From positions 6,983-70,982 of the forward strand of contig CAZQVN010000017.1 of the NCBI GenBank assembly GCA_964596775.1: a stretch of 64,000 bases of DNA, written 5' to 3'. This DNA is from CAZQVN01 sp964596775. Lineage in GTDB: Bacteria; Eisenbacteria; RBG-16-71-46; JABDJR01; JAWXBZ01. The translations under genes were made by a program, and so were the position numbers. The notes under the pieces were generated by a model. It made no database searches. It was given only the letters and a program-made list of their open reading frames with translations, and was not told the origin of the DNA. Positions 10,070-18,240 of the stretch are shown here, one piece after another; positions within the stretch are counted from its first letter, which is position 1, and the number at the start of each line of letters is the position of its first letter.

Positions 10070-10633
10070 TCAGGGGTTCGCGATGCCGATGACGCCGCAG
10101 GCGATCCGTCCGCCGGCGTTTCCGGTGGGCTGGCCGCCGTCGTCGGGCTTCGCGTGAACGATCATCGCGTAGCCAACGACCGGATTCTTCGGGCCCGCGA
10201 TCGAGAGGTTGTCGACGATCAGCTCGAGGTGCGCCTTTCCGGAGGCGTCCGCCTTGAGGTTGCCGAAATCCCCGGCGTGACGCATCGCCTTGTCGGGAAG
10301 GCCGTGCTCATGCCCCTCGGGATTGTAGTGTCCCCCGGTGCTCGTGCCGTCCGGGGCGGAGCAGTCGCCGAATTCGTGAATGTGCATCGCATGCTCGGAG
10401 TTCGGCGTGAGCCCCTCGATATCCGCCACGACCCGGACCTTGCCGCCCTGGGCCGTGAAGCGGACGATGCCGTGAGCCGTGTTTCCTTCGGTGGCATGCA
10501 GCACGCACACGGCATGAGTCGTCCCCGCCGCGGCGGGCGCCGAGGCCGGTTTGCTCTGGGCAAGCGCAAGGGCCGTCGCACCGGCGACGAGCGCCGCGGA
10601 AAGAAGGCCGGTTTTCAACGAAAGCCTGGTCAT
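10070..10633 (-). CDS. sodC: Cu/Zn superoxide dismutase, exported
   Basis: A 187-residue protein. The ATG at 10633 is preceded by AAGGAG at ideal spacing and is followed by a signal peptide (LLSAALVAGATALALA). The mature part carries the Cu/Zn ligand blocks: HAMHIHEFGDCSAPDG, GGHYNPEGHEHGLPD, HAGDFGNL and the C-terminal MIVHAKPDD with GGRIACGVIG. It dismutates periplasmic superoxide; length and motif order are normal for bacterial SodC. A TTGACC lies upstream at about the right place for a -35, but the paired -10 is poor. Confidence 0.95.
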   Translation of the reverse strand: MTRLSLKTGLLSAALVAGATALALAQSKPASAPAAAGTTHAVCVLHATEGNTAHGIVRFTAQGGKVRVVADIEGLTPNSEHAMHIHEFGDCSAPDGTSTGGHYNPEGHEHGLPDKAMRHAGDFGNLKADASGKAHLELIVDNLSIAGPKNPVVGYAMIVHAKPDDGGQPTGNAGGRIACGVIGIANP

Positions 10634-10747
10634 CTCTTCTCCTTGTAAAGGGTGACGGAGCCCCGCGTGGACTCCCTGAATTCGGACCGGATGTACCGGC
10701 ACAGTGTGGGTCGGGTTCCGGCGGGGGTCAAGGGCGATGTGGCCGGC

Positions 10748-11683
10748 CTAGCGCACCTTCCAGCCGAGCCGCTCCCAGCGGATTTTTTCCCGCCCCGCGT
10801 CCACCGACCAGTAGATGGTTCTCGCCCGCCCTTTCACGAGCGCGAGGTCGAGAAAACCCCAGTAGCGGCTGTCCTCCGAGTTGTCGCGGTTGTCGCCGAG
10901 GACGAACACGTGCCCCTCTGGGACCGTGACCGGGCCGTAGTTGTGCATGTTCCCGGCTCCGGGGGGCACGATGTTCGGATCGATCACGTCGCGGGACTGG
11001 ACCCGGGAATCGAAGAAGTGAACGTAGTTCTCGATGAGATTCGCCCGGTTGATGAACACGACCCGGTCGCGGATCTCCACGGTTTCTCCCGGAAGGGCGA
11101 TCACGCGCTTGATGGCGTTCCGGTCCGGATTCCCCGGAAGGCCGAAGATCAGGACGTCTCCCCGGTTGGGTCTCCGGTACGGCGATACCGGCGTGTTCGT
11201 GAACGGAAGGCGTGCACCGTAGCCCGGCTTCGTCGCGTAGAGGTAGTCGCCGACGCGGAGCGTCACGTCCATCCCCGCGGAGGGGATGCGGTACGCCTCG
11301 AAGAGAAGGGATTTCGTCGCTTCGGTCGCGACGGGGGCGATGACGAGGCCGCCGAGGATCCAGGCCGCCGCGTAGAAGACCGGCCGGTTGTAGCGGCGCG
11401 GAACGAACGCCCCGGAGCGTCGTTTCGCGGTGCGAAACGCGTCCAGGGCCACGAGGATCCAGAACAGGAGAAAAACGGGAGGGAAGAGAAGGACCAGGTG
11501 CCCGGGACCGACGAACACGAAGAACGAGAGAAACGCCAGCGAGCCGAACACGGCGGCCAGGTAGACGCTCAGGCCGCGAACCGCCTGTCCGTTGTACATC
11601 TGCCCCAGTCCGGGGAGCAGGAGCGTGAGGATCAGCGCCGTGCCGGGGCTGCGCCCCGCGGCGGGCATTGCGGGTGTCGTCAT
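10748..11683 (-). CDS. lepB: Signal peptidase I homologue with Gly at the nucleophile position
   Basis: A 311-residue membrane protein. Residues 15-115 form several TM helices (LLLPGLGQMYNGQ opens a small TM2-like module), then the S26 peptidase domain: box B as IPSAGMDVTLRVGD (133-146), boxes C/D as RGDVLIFGLPG and IKRVIALPGE (Lys192), and box E as GDNRDNSEDSRYWG. In canonical signal peptidases the residue just before the box-B Met is the catalytic Ser; here it is Gly137 (codon GGG). Only Ser135 remains nearby. The enzyme may be inactive, may use Ser135, or may have a different job. The start overlaps the pepF-like stop (ATGA, 11683-11680), so the two genes are translationally coupled. Confidence 0.85.
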   Translation of the reverse strand: MTTPAMPAAGRSPGTALILTLLLPGLGQMYNGQAVRGLSVYLAAVFGSLAFLSFFVFVGPGHLVLLFPPVFLLFWILVALDAFRTAKRRSGAFVPRRYNRPVFYAAAWILGGLVIAPVATEATKSLLFEAYRIPSAGMDVTLRVGDYLYATKPGYGARLPFTNTPVSPYRRPNRGDVLIFGLPGNPDRNAIKRVIALPGETVEIRDRVVFINRANLIENYVHFFDSRVQSRDVIDPNIVPPGAGNMHNYGPVTVPEGHVFVLGDNRDNSEDSRYWGFLDLALVKGRARTIYWSVDAGREKIRWERLGWKVR

Positions 11684-13584
11684 CCCCCCCGTTTCCCGAG
11701 GATCGCCTCGATCCGGTCCATCACCGCGTTCATTTCCTGCATGGCCGCCCGGAACGGGGCGGAAGTCGTCATGTCCACGCCGGCGTCCTTCAGCAGGTCG
11801 ATCGGGTACTTCGACGATCCGGACGACAGCATCGCGAGATAGGCGTCGCGGGCCTTCGTGGACACCGGCTGCCGCGCCAGGTCGGCGCGGATCGCGTTGG
11901 CGATCGACGACGAGGCGATCATGCTCGTGGCGTACTGGAACATGTAGAAATCGTAGTAGAAGTGGGGGACGAACGCCCACTCCGCCGCGTACACGTCGTC
12001 CACCCGGCAGACGCCGGCGACGTGTCCGTAGTACTTGCGGACCAGCTCCAGGTACAGCTCGTTCAGTGTGTCGCCGGTCAGCGTGCCGCCCCCTTCCACG
12101 ATTTCGTGGATCCTCAGCTCGAATTCGGCGAACATAGTCTGGCGGAACAGCGTCGTGCGCAGCCCCTCGAGATAGCTTCCCAGCAGGAACAGCCGCGTGT
12201 CGTCGTCCTTCGCGTCGTCGAGCATGGAGTGGAACAGGAGGTTCTCGTTGAGCGTCGAGGCCACCTCGGCCACGAACGTGGCGTAGTCGTGGGTCACGAA
12301 CGGCTGCGTCCGGTCCGACAGGTACGAGTGCATGGAATGACCGAGTTCGTGGGCGTGCGTCGAAACGCTTTCGTACTCCCCGGTGAAGTTCTGCAGCTGG
12401 TACGGGTGGGTGCCGTAGGCGATCGTCGAGTACGCCCCCGAACGCTTGCCGGTGCTCGGCATCCAGTCGATCCAGCGCTCGTCCATGGCCCGCTCCATGA
12501 CCTTCACGTACTCGTCCCCGAGGGGCCGGACCGCCTTGACGGTGACCGCATGCGCGGTCTCCGGGGTGAACTTCATGTCCACGGACGCCACCAGGGGGGC
12601 GTAGAGATCCTCGTACCCGAGATCCTCGAGCTTCATCATCCGGCTCCGCAGCTTCAGGTAGCGGTGCAGGACGGGCAGGTTCTCGTTGACGTCGGCGATC
12701 AGCTGCGTGTACACGGTCGTCGGAATGTTGTCGCCGAACAGCGCGGCCTCGAGACAGCTGTTGTAGCGGCGCGCTTCCTTGTCGAACACGTGCGCCTTCA
12801 TCGCGGCGTTGAGCGTGGTGGCGAGCGTCCGGCGGAACCCGTTGTAGGCGGTGAAGAACTGCGGGAAGACCGCCTTGCGCACGGCCCGGTCGGGATGCGA
12901 GCGGTAGCGGGTGTAGGTGGCGTCGTTCAGCACGACCGTGTCGCCGTTCGGCAGCGTCGTTTCCGGAAAGGGCAGATCGGCGTTCGTCAGGATGTCGTAA
13001 ACGTCGTTCCCCGCGGCGGTGAGATTTCCGGTGCGGGCCATGATCGCCTCTTCCGCGGTGGACAGGGTGTGCGGCGCGTAACGCAGGATGTCGTCGAGAT
13101 GGATCCGGTACGGTTCCAGCTTCGGCTCGGCCGCGACGAAGCCCATGACCTTCTCCCGCCCGAGGGCGAGGATCTCCGGCCGCATCCATGAGGCGGCGGT
13201 CCGGAGGTTGACCGAGATCCGCGAGACCGAGCCGTTCATCTCCTGCGCCTTCGACACCCGGCTGTCCTGGTCCTCGAGCTGGCTGGCGTAGCTGCGGACC
13301 TTCCCGAGGTCCCGGGACAGGTCCATGCGAAGCTCCAGCGCCTGGTGCAGCACGGCAGCGGACACGCCGAGCCGGCCGCGGAAGGCCTCGAGTTCCGGAA
13401 TGCGGGCGGTCACGGCGTCACGGGCCGCGGTCCACGCGGCGTCGTCGACGAACAGGTCAGCCAGGTTCCATGTGTACTTTTCCGGGATCTCGGATCGCTC
13501 CGTTCCGGAGGCGCGGGCGGGGAGGGCGAGTGTGGCGAACATCATAATGGGCACGATGATTCTCCCGGTCAGTAACGTTCTCAA
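11680..13584 (-). CDS. Exported oligoendopeptidase F-like M3 metallopeptidase
   Basis: A 634-residue M3-family zinc peptidase. The active site is HAHELGHSMHSYLS (HExxH), with the distal Glu in an EVASTLNENLL segment, and the N-terminal PepF helical domain is present (for example YASQLEDQDSRVSKAQ). I chose TTG at 13584 because GGAG precedes it by 8 nt and it yields a signal peptide (LLTGRIIVPIMMFATLALPARA); starting at the later ATGs would leave only a stump. PepF enzymes are usually cytoplasmic, so an exported version coupled to a signal peptidase homologue is notable: it could degrade cleaved peptides in the periplasm. The gene is divergent from the SGNH gene at 13798. Confidence 0.85.
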   Translation of the reverse strand: MRTLLTGRIIVPIMMFATLALPARASGTERSEIPEKYTWNLADLFVDDAAWTAARDAVTARIPELEAFRGRLGVSAAVLHQALELRMDLSRDLGKVRSYASQLEDQDSRVSKAQEMNGSVSRISVNLRTAASWMRPEILALGREKVMGFVAAEPKLEPYRIHLDDILRYAPHTLSTAEEAIMARTGNLTAAGNDVYDILTNADLPFPETTLPNGDTVVLNDATYTRYRSHPDRAVRKAVFPQFFTAYNGFRRTLATTLNAAMKAHVFDKEARRYNSCLEAALFGDNIPTTVYTQLIADVNENLPVLHRYLKLRSRMMKLEDLGYEDLYAPLVASVDMKFTPETAHAVTVKAVRPLGDEYVKVMERAMDERWIDWMPSTGKRSGAYSTIAYGTHPYQLQNFTGEYESVSTHAHELGHSMHSYLSDRTQPFVTHDYATFVAEVASTLNENLLFHSMLDDAKDDDTRLFLLGSYLEGLRTTLFRQTMFAEFELRIHEIVEGGGTLTGDTLNELYLELVRKYYGHVAGVCRVDDVYAAEWAFVPHFYYDFYMFQYATSMIASSSIANAIRADLARQPVSTKARDAYLAMLSSGSSKYPIDLLKDAGVDMTTSAPFRAAMQEMNAVMDRIEAILGKRGG

Positions 13585-13722
13585 GTTCAGGCTCCAGTAT
13601 TCCGGTCGGGGAACGGCAGCGGTCTGCGAACGGCGGGTACCGTGCCGTCGGAAGTCCGGAAGTGTACTCCGATTCGTTACCCGGGGGAATACGGACCAGG
13701 GACCCGGCACCGCACGTTTCGA

Positions 13723-13752
13723 TTGACCTCGACTTCCCTCATCTTCTACCCT
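13723..13752 (+). promoter_or_regulatory. Possible promoter of the SGNH hydrolase gene
   Basis: TTGACC (13723-13728) is followed after 18 bp by TACCCT (13747-13752), giving a start about 40 nt before the ATG at 13798. The -35 is good and the -10 is weak. Confidence 0.3.
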
Positions 13753-13797
13753 TTACGGGTCGATCCGCCCGTTCCATCCCGCCCGAGAGGTATCACC

Positions 13798-15744
13798 ATG
13801 AGAGTCCTGTGGCCCGCCGTCGTCCTCTTCTCCTGCCTTGCCGCGCCACTGCCCGCGGGCGCGACTCCCGTGGCCCCGGGCCCCCCGTCGATGGAGCCTC
13901 CGGATTTCCGGGCCCTCGAGGAAACGCGGACGCCGAACCGTCTCGTGGAACCTCCGATCGATGCGGCGCCGGCCGCGCAGATCACGCCCCGGGTGCTCCT
14001 GGCCGGGGACAGCTGGGCCCAGTACATGTGGGACGACGGGTCGCACAACGACATCTTCGACAAGTACGGATTCAACGACCGTCGCTGCCTGTCGCTGTCG
14101 CTCGGCAGCGACCCCGGCCCGGGCCACACGGGGCCGGAGTATTCCGTGTCCGGAAGCGAAGCCCGCCAGTGGGCCGATACCGCCAACTACCCGTGGATCG
14201 CCAACATGGTGGCGGCGCTCCAGGCCAATCCCACGATCGACGTCGTCGTCCTGTCGATCGGCGGCAACGACATCCTCGCCGGAAAGTCCGACGGCGGCTG
14301 GTACAAGCAGATGGATCTCGACGTTCCCGGGTCGGAGGCTCTTCTTTTCGACCGGATCCGCAACGACACGTTCACGATCATCAACGCCGCGCTGGCGGTG
14401 CGGCCGGACATCAAGGTCGTGCTGTCGAGCTACGAGTATCCGAACTTCAACGTCGGTTTCTGGTGCTTCGTGTACGCCTGCCCGAAGCGGAACGACCTGA
14501 GCCGCGACCCGAACAACGCCCTGATCACCGACGCGGAACTGAACCAGATGATGGTCACGGTGGAGCAGCAGCGGGTCGCCTGGACGAACAGCGACCCCCG
14601 CGTCCTCTACGATCACTCGGTGGGGCTCATGCACCGCTATTTCGGCGACGGCGTGACCGGTGCCGGCGTACTGCCGCACCCGGGGCAGAACCCGCCGGAC
14701 TACCTGCCGTTTCCCGGCGGCAATCCGCAGCGGCCGACGCTGCGTTCCAACTTCCGCCGGCCCGGCGGCATCGACGCCGACCCGATCCACCTGAACCTGA
14801 CCGGCTACCAGTACAAGATCACCAGCCACACGGAAACGTACCTGTTTCCGCACTTCCGCGGACCGGTCACGGCCACGTTCGTGTCCGAGGGGGGCAACCG
14901 CGACGGCTGGGCCGACGGCACCGCGTCCGGCACGGACGCGATCCGGGCGGGGGACAACGGCTCCACGGGCGTGGCCGGGCTGATCAGCTTCGACACGTCG
15001 GCGATCCCCGACGGGGCCACGGTGACCGGGGCGCGCCTGTACCTGGTCCGCCAGTCGCTCACCGGAGCCAATCCGTTCACGACGGGCGCGCTCGGCGCGC
15101 CGCGGGTGGACGTGGTGTCCGGAAGCTTCGGCGGCAATCCCGCCGTGGAGCCGGGTGACGCCTCGGCGGCGGCCACCGCGGCGGATGCCGGTTTCGCGGC
15201 CGGCTCGGCAAAGTCCAATTTCTACGCGGTGCGGCTGGAGATCGAGGGGGCGGGTCTTGCCGCCGTCAATACCGCCGGAACGACGCAGTTCCGGGTGACG
15301 TTTCCCGCCCCGAACGCGTCCGCCGACTACGCCGCGTTCTACGACGGCGATGCCGGCGCCCCGGCCGCGGGCGGCCTGCACCATCTCGGGGTGTACATGG
15401 GGTCCCTGAAGCCGTTCCTCGACGTGTCGTACGACGTGCAGTCCGCGGCGCCTCCGCTGCCCGAGCGGACCCTGCTGACGGCCAGCCCGAATCCGTTCGG
15501 CGCCTCGACCGTGATCGGGTTTGCGCTGGCGGCGGATGCGGCGGTCACGGTCGACGTGTTCGACATCGCCGGCCGCCGGGTCCGGTCGCTGCCGGCGGGA
15601 ACGTATCCGGCCGGTCCGCACACGCTGGCCTGGGACGGTCGCGACGACGCCGGCCGGCGGTTGCCGCCGGGCGTCTACTTTGCGCGGATGTCGGAGGGGG
15701 CTGGAGGCGCCGGCACGGTCCGGATCGTCAAGGCCGGAGACTGA
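13798..15744 (+). CDS. Secreted SGNH/GDSL hydrolase with DNRLRE-like and FlgD-like domains
   Basis: A 648-residue protein starting at the ATG preceded by GAGAGG. There is a signal peptide ending near LPAGATP. The SGNH domain has block I as LLAGDSWAQYMW (near residue 70), block III as SIGGNDILAG, and block V as DADPIHLNLTGY, so Ser, Gly, Asn and the Asp-x-x-His pair are all present. Residues about 360-550 look like a DNRLRE/CBM96-type beta domain (FVSEGGNRDGW, LISFDTSAIPDGATVTGARL). The end is a FlgD-Ig domain (ASPNPF, WDGRDDAG, LPPGVYFARM). It is probably an extracellular esterase or lipase on complex carbohydrate or lipid; the substrate is unknown. Confidence 0.85.
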   Translation: MRVLWPAVVLFSCLAAPLPAGATPVAPGPPSMEPPDFRALEETRTPNRLVEPPIDAAPAAQITPRVLLAGDSWAQYMWDDGSHNDIFDKYGFNDRRCLSLSLGSDPGPGHTGPEYSVSGSEARQWADTANYPWIANMVAALQANPTIDVVVLSIGGNDILAGKSDGGWYKQMDLDVPGSEALLFDRIRNDTFTIINAALAVRPDIKVVLSSYEYPNFNVGFWCFVYACPKRNDLSRDPNNALITDAELNQMMVTVEQQRVAWTNSDPRVLYDHSVGLMHRYFGDGVTGAGVLPHPGQNPPDYLPFPGGNPQRPTLRSNFRRPGGIDADPIHLNLTGYQYKITSHTETYLFPHFRGPVTATFVSEGGNRDGWADGTASGTDAIRAGDNGSTGVAGLISFDTSAIPDGATVTGARLYLVRQSLTGANPFTTGALGAPRVDVVSGSFGGNPAVEPGDASAAATAADAGFAAGSAKSNFYAVRLEIEGAGLAAVNTAGTTQFRVTFPAPNASADYAAFYDGDAGAPAAGGLHHLGVYMGSLKPFLDVSYDVQSAAPPLPERTLLTASPNPFGASTVIGFALAADAAVTVDVFDIAGRRVRSLPAGTYPAGPHTLAWDGRDDAGRRLPPGVYFARMSEGAGGAGTVRIVKAGD

Positions 15745-15765
15745 TGGTTCCCGCCGGCACCGGCC

Positions 15766-15802
15766 AAAGAAAAACCCCGACCGGTCCGTGGACCGATCGG
15801 GG
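15766..15802 (-). terminator. Intrinsic terminator of the Cys-rich protein/SGNH operon
   Basis: On the minus strand a 13-bp stem with one mismatch (arms 15790-15802 and 15775-15787, 2-base loop) is followed by TTTTTCTTT. This is a textbook rho-independent terminator about 20 nt past the stop of the minus-strand gene at 15824. Confidence 0.85.
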
Positions 15803-15823
15803 TATCGACTGCGTGCCGCCGCT

Positions 15824-16018
15824 TCAGACCGCGCAGCTCATGTCCTGGCCGCAGCACATCGGCGACTTGACCTTGCCGTGACCTTCAGGGCACTCGGAAA
15901 TGTGCACGTTCGTTCCGTCGGCCTTCGTCAGGGTGCTGTGGACGAGTTCCTTGCTGCACTTGCCGCAGGTCATGGTTCCGATGCTCATGCCGCACTTTTC
16001 GCAGGTGTAAGCCGCCAT
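15824..16018 (-). CDS. Small cysteine-rich zinc-ribbon-like protein
   Basis: A 64-residue protein with eight cysteines: CEKC (6, 9), CGKC (18, 21), C43, CC (55, 56) and C62. The first four form a plausible zinc ribbon. GGAAGGAGATC precedes the ATG. It has no signal peptide and is presumably cytoplasmic; its function is unknown (metal binding or a redox role is inferred from composition). Its ATG overlaps the TGA of the upstream SGNH lipoprotein gene (TGATG at 16020-16016), and a strong intrinsic terminator follows. Confidence 0.75.
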   Translation of the reverse strand: MAAYTCEKCGMSIGTMTCGKCSKELVHSTLTKADGTNVHISECPEGHGKVKSPMCCGQDMSCAV

Positions 16019-16884
16019 CAGATCTCCTTCCGGACTTGGTCCGTTCGATGAAAAATCAAGGCATCGCGCGGAAGATCGCGCGATGTGCCGACAGGGACTG
16101 TAGTGGAGATGGCCGGGTCGTGCAAGGAGACGGGCGGCCGCGCGAGCACCGCGGCCGCGGACTCCCGGATCGTGGCGGCCAGCGTCGCGGTGACGCCCGC
16201 GGGAAGGTAGTCGGACGACAGGGCGGTCGGGTCGCGCCGGGACAGCACCGCAAGGATCACGACGGCCGCGGCGTAACTCCCCGCGGGAGCGGGATGAAAA
16301 TCGTCGGGCCCGTACAGCGGGGCGGCGGCGTCGCGGCTCCAGACTTCCAGCCATGTGTCACCGACGGGAAAGAACAGTCCCTCCGCCGCGTCGGCGGCCT
16401 CCCGATAGTGGCGGCTCACGTCGGGAAACACGTGCATGCGGGCTTTTTCGGGCCACACCGCAAGGAAGGCCGGCCGGGCGCCCGAGGCGCGGATCACCGG
16501 CGTCCAGAGAGCCGACCAGGCGAGCAGGGAATCGCGGCTTTCGGGCAGCGAGGAGGGTCCCTGCTGGAGAATGACCGTGTCGAAGTCCCCCTCCGTCACC
16601 CGGCGGCGGGTGGCCGGATCGTCGTAGTGGTCGATGAGGCCATAGCCGGGCCGGGCAATGTCTTCCCCGTGCATGGAGATGCCGGACGCCGCGGCGAGCG
16701 CCGCCACCATCAGCGGCAGGTTGTTGTAGAACGTGAGGCTGTTTCCGAGGAACAGCACGCGGCCGATGTCCTCGAGCGGTTCGTCGTCCGGGATCGGTCT
16801 GGTGGTCGTGTCCGGACCGCAGGAGAAGAGGGCGAGTGCGAGAGCGGCGAACGCAACGGAACACTTCGCGGTGCGAGTGCGCAC
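16018..16884 (-). CDS. SGNH/GDSL hydrolase-family lipoprotein
   Basis: A 288-residue lipoprotein (signal peptide with LALFSC lipobox). Block I is VLFLGNSLTFYNN with Asn in place of the usual Asp before Ser; DTVILQQGPSSLP occupies the middle block, and DDFHPAPAGSYAAA supplies the C-terminal Asp-x-x-His-like block. The start is a GTG at 16884 with GGGAGA upstream. A degraded paralogue lies at 28437-28983, sharing GRVLFLGNSLT and VILQQGPSSLP. It is translationally coupled to the Cys-rich small gene. The hydrolase substrate is unknown. Confidence 0.8.
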   Translation of the reverse strand: MRTRTAKCSVAFAALALALFSCGPDTTTRPIPDDEPLEDIGRVLFLGNSLTFYNNLPLMVAALAAASGISMHGEDIARPGYGLIDHYDDPATRRRVTEGDFDTVILQQGPSSLPESRDSLLAWSALWTPVIRASGARPAFLAVWPEKARMHVFPDVSRHYREAADAAEGLFFPVGDTWLEVWSRDAAAPLYGPDDFHPAPAGSYAAAVVILAVLSRRDPTALSSDYLPAGVTATLAATIRESAAAVLARPPVSLHDPAISTTVPVGTSRDLPRDALIFHRTDQVRKEI

Positions 16885-17107
16885 GATTCATGTCTCCCAT
16901 TGGCGCGGGCAGCGCGCCGCTCGATTCGGACCCCGGACATGAGAGTATAGATGATAGGGCTCCGGTTGCGGTGGACCGAATGGGGTTGAGGGGCTCCTCC
17001 GCGAATCGTTCCGGGAACAGGTGGCGCGCGCAACCGTTCCAGGCCGGAATGGGTGCGGCCGCCCCGTCGCCCGGAACCGACGGCGCAGCCTCACCCGGAG
17101 TTCAGGA

Positions 17108-17491
17108 TCATCCCATCTTCGAGAGGCTCTGGTAGAACATCAGCTTGTTGCCGTCCGGGTCGAAGAACGTGGCCAACTTGACCATGCCCTCGATCGTCAT
17201 CGTGTCGCCGTCGAAGCGGACGTCCTTCGCCTCGAGCTGCTTCCGGGCGGCGTCGATGTCCTTCACTCCGAACGTGAGGGTGGCGCCCCCCTTGACCTGC
17301 GGGCTCTCGACCTGCGACAGGCCGACGTTGACCCCCTTCACGTCCGTTTCCAGTTCGCACCAGCCCATGTCGTCGAGCCTGTACTGGAGCTTGAAGCCGA
17401 GAATGTCCTGGTACCACTGGATCGACTTGCCCATGTCCTTGACGCTCATTGCGCAGGTCAGGCCGCCGTCGTAATCGAGTTTTGCCGGCAT
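17108..17491 (-). CDS. VOC (glyoxalase/bleomycin resistance) family protein
   Basis: A 127-residue protein with the VOC beta-alpha-beta-beta-beta pattern: KDMGKSIQWYQDILGFKL at the N-terminus and GVKDIDAARKQLEAKDVRF then TFFDPDGNKLMFYQ at the C-terminus. The ATG at 17491 has AAAGGAGA 7 nt upstream. Such proteins may be metal-dependent lyases, dioxygenases or binding proteins; activity cannot be read from the sequence. It is divergent from, and shares an overlapping promoter region with, the HxlR-like regulator, which probably controls it. Confidence 0.85.
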   Translation of the reverse strand: MPAKLDYDGGLTCAMSVKDMGKSIQWYQDILGFKLQYRLDDMGWCELETDVKGVNVGLSQVESPQVKGGATLTFGVKDIDAARKQLEAKDVRFDGDTMTIEGMVKLATFFDPDGNKLMFYQSLSKMG

Positions 17492-17521
17492 TGTCCGTCT
17501 CCTTTCGAGAATCGCCAAAAC

Positions 17522-17577
17522 ACATTGACGCTTTCTGGTTCGGAAAGTATAGTAAGTATACTTTCAGTCGTCAATGT
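17522..17577. promoter_or_regulatory. Overlapping mirror-image divergent promoters with nested inverted repeats
   Basis: Plus strand: TTGACG (17525-17530), 17 bp, TATAGT (17548-17553). Minus strand: TTGACG (17574-17569), 17 bp, TATACT (17551-17546). The two -10 boxes overlap by four bases. The outer inverted repeat ACATTGACG/CGTCAATGT (17522-17530, 17569-17577) contains both -35 boxes. The inner inverted repeat GAAAGTATA/TATACTTTC (17543-17551, 17557-17565) is a good operator candidate for the adjacent regulator. The minus promoter serves the VOC gene, the plus promoter the regulator; polymerase could occupy only one at a time. Confidence 0.8.
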
Positions 17578-17619
17578 CTTTTGTTGCGCGTCACGGGCCG
17601 GGACGACGATTCCCGCGGC

Positions 17620-18210
17620 GTGCCAGGGGAAGGGGAAACCATCGGGACTCGTCGACCCGGGGAGGCCCGGCCGGCCTCGCCGGAACGGATCATCGAGCTG
17701 TTCCACCACCGCTGGGCGGTTCCGGTGATCGCCGCGCTCAAGGAGAGTGCCGGGGCCAAGTTCGTGACGCTGGCCGCCCGCCTCGGGGTGAGCCGCGACT
17801 CGCTCAAGCGGACGCTGGACGCGCTCCGTCGGGACGGCCTGGTGATCCGGAACCCGGGCTACGGACACCCGATGCGTCCTGAGTACATCCTGACCGAAGC
17901 CGGCGGGGAGGTCGCTCCCTGGTGCGTGCGGGCGGTGACGCTGCTGGACCGCATCGGCTCGTCCGGGATGACCCGGCGCAAGTGGTCGCTCGGCGTGGCG
18001 CTGGCCCTGCACTCGGGCCGGAGCCGTTTCTCGGAGATGATGGAATTCCTGCCCGGCATCACGCCCCGGGCCCTGACGTCCGCGCTCAGGAGCCTGATGG
18101 CCGAAGGCCTCGTGGAACGGGTGGTGTCGGAGGGGTACCCGCCGGTGCCGCGCTACCGGCTGACCCGGCAGGGGAGGCGGCTCGGCGCCCTGTTCGAGGC
18201 GGGGGAGTAA
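17620..18210 (+). CDS. HxlR/PadR-like regulator with two winged-helix domains in one chain
   Basis: About 196 residues. Two consecutive winged-helix segments: the first has IIELFHHRWAVPVIAAL then SRDSLKRTLDALRRDGLV; the second has RKWSLGVALALHSGRS then TPRALTSALRSLMAEGLV and a PRYRLTRQGRRL wing. HxlR proteins are normally single-domain dimers, so this looks like a covalent dimer. The start is uncertain: GTG at 17620 has no clear Shine-Dalgarno, while AGGGGAAGGGG (17625-17635) stands before an ATC at 17641; TTG at 17581 or 17584 is also open. The predicted transcription start is near 17560. Likely ligand-responsive repressor of the VOC gene and of itself. Confidence 0.75.
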   Translation: MPGEGETIGTRRPGEARPASPERIIELFHHRWAVPVIAALKESAGAKFVTLAARLGVSRDSLKRTLDALRRDGLVIRNPGYGHPMRPEYILTEAGGEVAPWCVRAVTLLDRIGSSGMTRRKWSLGVALALHSGRSRFSEMMEFLPGITPRALTSALRSLMAEGLVERVVSEGYPPVPRYRLTRQGRRLGALFEAGE

Positions 18211-18240
18211 CCGGATCATCGGATCGACAGGCTCTGGGAC

